From assembly GCA_947176285.1 (NCBI GenBank), contig CAMWQF010000117.1, forward strand, positions 1 through 8,194: 8,194 bases of DNA. Reading direction: 5' to 3'. Positions 6,454-8,194 of this stretch are shown here, piece by piece; positions within the stretch are counted from its first letter, which is position 1, and the number at the start of each line of letters is the position of its first letter. The notes beneath the pieces are model-generated. The model did not search any database and had not been told where the DNA came from. It saw only the letters and a program-made list of their open reading frames with translations. A program made the position numbers and the translations under genes. This stretch comes from an uncultured Porphyromonadaceae bacterium (GTDB lineage Bacteria; Bacteroidota; Bacteroidia; Bacteroidales; Muribaculaceae).

Positions 6454-6513
6454 TTATTCGTAGATGAGTTCGAAGTCGTCAGGGAAGAATAAAAAATGTT
6501 CTAAAAGGTGCAT
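6454..6513 (-). CDS. Possible 19-residue peptide ORF or 3' gene remnant
   Basis: The minus-strand ORF reads MHLLEHFLFFPDDFELIYE and stops. It is very short, but two things argue for real coding descent. The last eleven sense codons are mostly C-ending (TTC, GAC, CTC, ATC, TAC), unlike the surrounding AT-rich DNA. A strong hairpin terminator follows 24 bp after the stop. Upstream there is only a weak AGG before the ATG and a TAG in frame 12 bp upstream of it. It may be a genuine small peptide or the surviving C-terminus of a lost gene. I do not recognise a family. The opposite strand carries the DUF4493 promoter just upstream. Confidence 0.35.
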   Translation of the reverse strand: MHLLEHFLFFPDDFELIYE

Positions 6514-6537
6514 TGTTGCCTATAATATTCCGTTTTT

Positions 6538-6568
6538 TTTGTTATTTATTGGCTTTTTTGTAACTTTG
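6538..6568 (+). promoter_or_regulatory. Promoter of the DUF4493 lipoprotein gene
   Basis: TTTG (6538-6541), a 19-bp spacer and TAACTTTG (6561-6568) match both Bacteroidota promoter boxes. Transcription would start near 6575, leaving a leader of about 105 nt before the ATG at 6682. Confidence 0.78.
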
Positions 6569-6602
6569 CATCGGTGAAAAATCCAAATAATAGAAATAAA
6601 CT

Positions 6603-6634
6603 GTAAAATTGGGGCGATCAGTTCTGATTTTTAC
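6603..6634 (+). other. Weak hairpin in the 5' leader of the DUF4493 gene
   Basis: GTAAAA (6603-6608) can pair with TTTTAC (6629-6634), with an inner ATCAG-TT-CTGAT stem and an 8-nt bulge. It is AU-rich, so stability is doubtful. The leader downstream is A-rich and includes an AGGA close to the ATG, so the fold might modulate initiation. Confidence 0.25.
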
Positions 6635-6681
6635 CTAAATTGTATATAATCAAGAAAAAAAACAACAATAACAATAGGATT

Positions 6682-8194
6682 ATGAAAATTACATTAACAA
6701 ACGTGGCTTTAGGGCTTGCAATTGTCAGCCTTGCCTCTTGCGGAATGGAAGATCCGTGGGGTAGTGGAAGTCGCGGGAAAGGTGGTATTGACCTGAGACT
6801 ATCGGCTGATGCTGACGTGCAGGATGCTCTTCCGACTGTGCGTGCAGGAGCACCGGAACTCGTTGCTCCCGTTGCTGCGAATTTCTCTATTGAGATGAAA
6901 AACTTGGACACCGACATGGTCCAGACTTGGAAAACTTTGGCAGATTTCAACAATGAAGAAGGATTTGATGTCGGATCTTATACACTTACTGCTTTTTATG
7001 GTAATGTCAATGAATGTGGATTCGATAAACCCTGCTTCAAGGGTGAGGCAAATGTAAATGTGCTTGAAGGTCGCGAGAGTAAAGTAGAAGTAACTGCGAC
7101 ATTAGCCAATGTTATGCTCAGCGTCGACTATACCGATGCATTCAGAGGTTATTTTCAAGATTTCAGTGTCACCGCTCATACAGATGGTCATGCCAATGTA
7201 GTATTTGGAAGAAATGAGACGCGTGCAGGATTTCTGACTGCTGGCGACGTTACATTACAAGTTTCTCTTACAAATCCAAGTGGAAAATCAGTGACGCTTA
7301 CTCATGCTAAGTTCCCGGCATTGGAAAAGCATCACTATCATGTGACGTTTGATGTGAATGCGGATCCTTTTGGTGGGGCATTCCTTGAGATCTCGTTTGA
7401 TGACACGTTACAAAAGGAAGATGTTGTTTTCCAACTCACTGATGAACTATATAAGGCTGAAGCTCCAATAGTCCATGCAGAAGGCTTCACGAGTGGCCAG
7501 ACATATGAGGCTTTATCCGGCAATGCGGCTCCATCACAAATTAAGTTCGAGACTATTTGCAAAGGTGGAATTCAGAACGCTGTGCTTAAAATAGCTCAGG
7601 TTTCAGGTGATGAGGCCTATACTCCACCTTTTGGTGCAGAACTTGATTTGATGTCAGCTGATGAATCAACACAAAATCTACTTGAGAAAAATGGAGTTAA
7701 GGTAGCAGGGTTGTTTAAGAATCCGGAGAAGATGGCGATAGTTGACTTGTCGGAGTTACCTAAGTATTTGCCTGAAGGAACTTTTGAGATTACGCTTACT
7801 GTTACTGATTCAATAGGGCAAACCAATGAGGGTCCGGTAAAATTAAATCTCGCTACTCTTCCTATTAATCTTAAAGTTACGGGAGGATCAGCAATATATG
7901 AATATCCCGGTACAGCAGTAACTACGACTCCGATAGTGGATGCTACCGTGTTGGTTACCTACAACGGTCTGAATCCAGGTGAGTGCGTATCTTTCAAGAA
8001 CAAGTGTCGCACGGGAATCTTTAAAGATTGTGATATAGTTAGTGTACAGGAATCTACCGGCCCACGAGGATTCCCCGATAAATCTTATATATATAATATT
8101 AAGGTGTGTGACGTCGAGCCGTCACCGCTCCCGATGGAACTTTGGTTCAACGGAAATAAGTATGCGGAGTTTAAACTTAATGTAATTGAGCCGG
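6682..8194 (+). CDS. DUF4493-family surface lipoprotein, N-terminal 504 codons (runs off window)
   Basis: The frame is open from the ATG at 6682 to the window edge. MKITLTNVALGLAIVSLASC is a lipoprotein signal with lipobox LASC and Cys20, followed by GMEDPWG. The acidic residues after Cys fit Bacteroidota lipoproteins sent to the cell surface. Residues about 32-245 match what I know of the DUF4493 domain: IDLRLSADADV, FSIEMKNLD, TWKTLADFN, FDVGSYTLTAFYG, CGFDKPCFKGEANVNV, then TATLANVMLSVDYTDAFRGYF (positions 138-158) and ISFDDTL near 237-243. From about 255 onward the protein continues as beta-rich, Ig-like repeats, so the whole is a long multi-domain surface protein. A clear promoter lies 114 bp upstream. 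DUF4493 and PCMD proteins often occur together in Bacteroidales (from memory), which links this gene to the lipoprotein at the left edge. Ligand unknown. Confidence 0.88.
   Translation, partial: MKITLTNVALGLAIVSLASCGMEDPWGSGSRGKGGIDLRLSADADVQDALPTVRAGAPELVAPVAANFSIEMKNLDTDMVQTWKTLADFNNEEGFDVGSYTLTAFYGNVNECGFDKPCFKGEANVNVLEGRESKVEVTATLANVMLSVDYTDAFRGYFQDFSVTAHTDGHANVVFGRNETRAGFLTAGDVTLQVSLTNPSGKSVTLTHAKFPALEKHHYHVTFDVNADPFGGAFLEISFDDTLQKEDVVFQLTDELYKAEAPIVHAEGFTSGQTYEALSGNAAPSQIKFETICKGGIQNAVLKIAQVSGDEAYTPPFGAELDLMSADESTQNLLEKNGVKVAGLFKNPEKMAIVDLSELPKYLPEGTFEITLTVTDSIGQTNEGPVKLNLATLPINLKVTGGSAIYEYPGTAVTTTPIVDATVLVTYNGLNPGECVSFKNKCRTGIFKDCDIVSVQESTGPRGFPDKSYIYNIKVCDVEPSPLPMELWFNGNKYAEFKLNVIEP

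Noticed and set aside
6376..6492. 38-codon plus-strand ORF starting MYKTIKMSNG
   Set aside because: It reads straight through the terminator hairpin and is antisense to the better-supported small minus-strand ORF.
6618..7826. Several minus-strand ORFs inside the DUF4493 gene
   Set aside because: They are antisense to a long frame with clear domain similarity and a lipoprotein signal.

Overview
The window looks like a chromosomal accessory region from a member of the Bacteroidales (Bacteroidota). Three things suggest this. The promoters fit the Bacteroidota TTTG-N19-TAnnTTTG pattern. The genes lack strong Shine-Dalgarno sites. The protein families are typical of gut Bacteroidales: PCMD-type lipoprotein, DUF4493 lipoprotein, AAA-ATPase-like/PD-(D/E)XK protein and DUF4143-type ATPase. 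Family or genus cannot be fixed from the sequence alone.

Layout. Positions 1-2851 hold a tightly packed minus-strand operon. In transcription order it encodes an outer-membrane beta-barrel protein (2851-2105), a longer paralogue carrying an added coiled-coil/low-complexity N-terminus (2102-696), and a lipoprotein whose N-terminus matches PCMD-family proteins (686-1, running off the edge). Gaps are 2 and 9 bp. Positions 3010-4569 hold an intact minus-strand AAA-ATPase-like protein with a C-terminal PD-(D/E)XK nuclease-like domain and a clear promoter.

Positions 4620-5420 carry no gene but are highly structured. Three tandem copies of a ~163-bp element have mirrored TCTG-motif ends and conserved internal hairpins. 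They are followed by a four-copy array with an exact 32-bp period. The array leads into a broken DUF4143-type ATPase (5421-6264), apparently disrupted by an internal deletion at a short microhomology that also shifts the frame. The pseudogene ends inside a second repeat pair with a 33-bp period.

Positions 6265-6681 contain a promoter-like site, a strong hairpin terminator, a possible 19-residue ORF on the minus strand, and a strong promoter for the final gene. From 6682 to the end is the first 504 codons of a DUF4493-family surface lipoprotein.

Interpretation: two exported cell-surface modules (barrel/barrel/PCMD-like and DUF4493) flank an island of ATPase genes and repeats that looks recombination-prone. 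The most unusual material is non-coding: the triple structured repeat and the helically phased arrays bracketing the dead ATPase. I do not recognise either as a named system.
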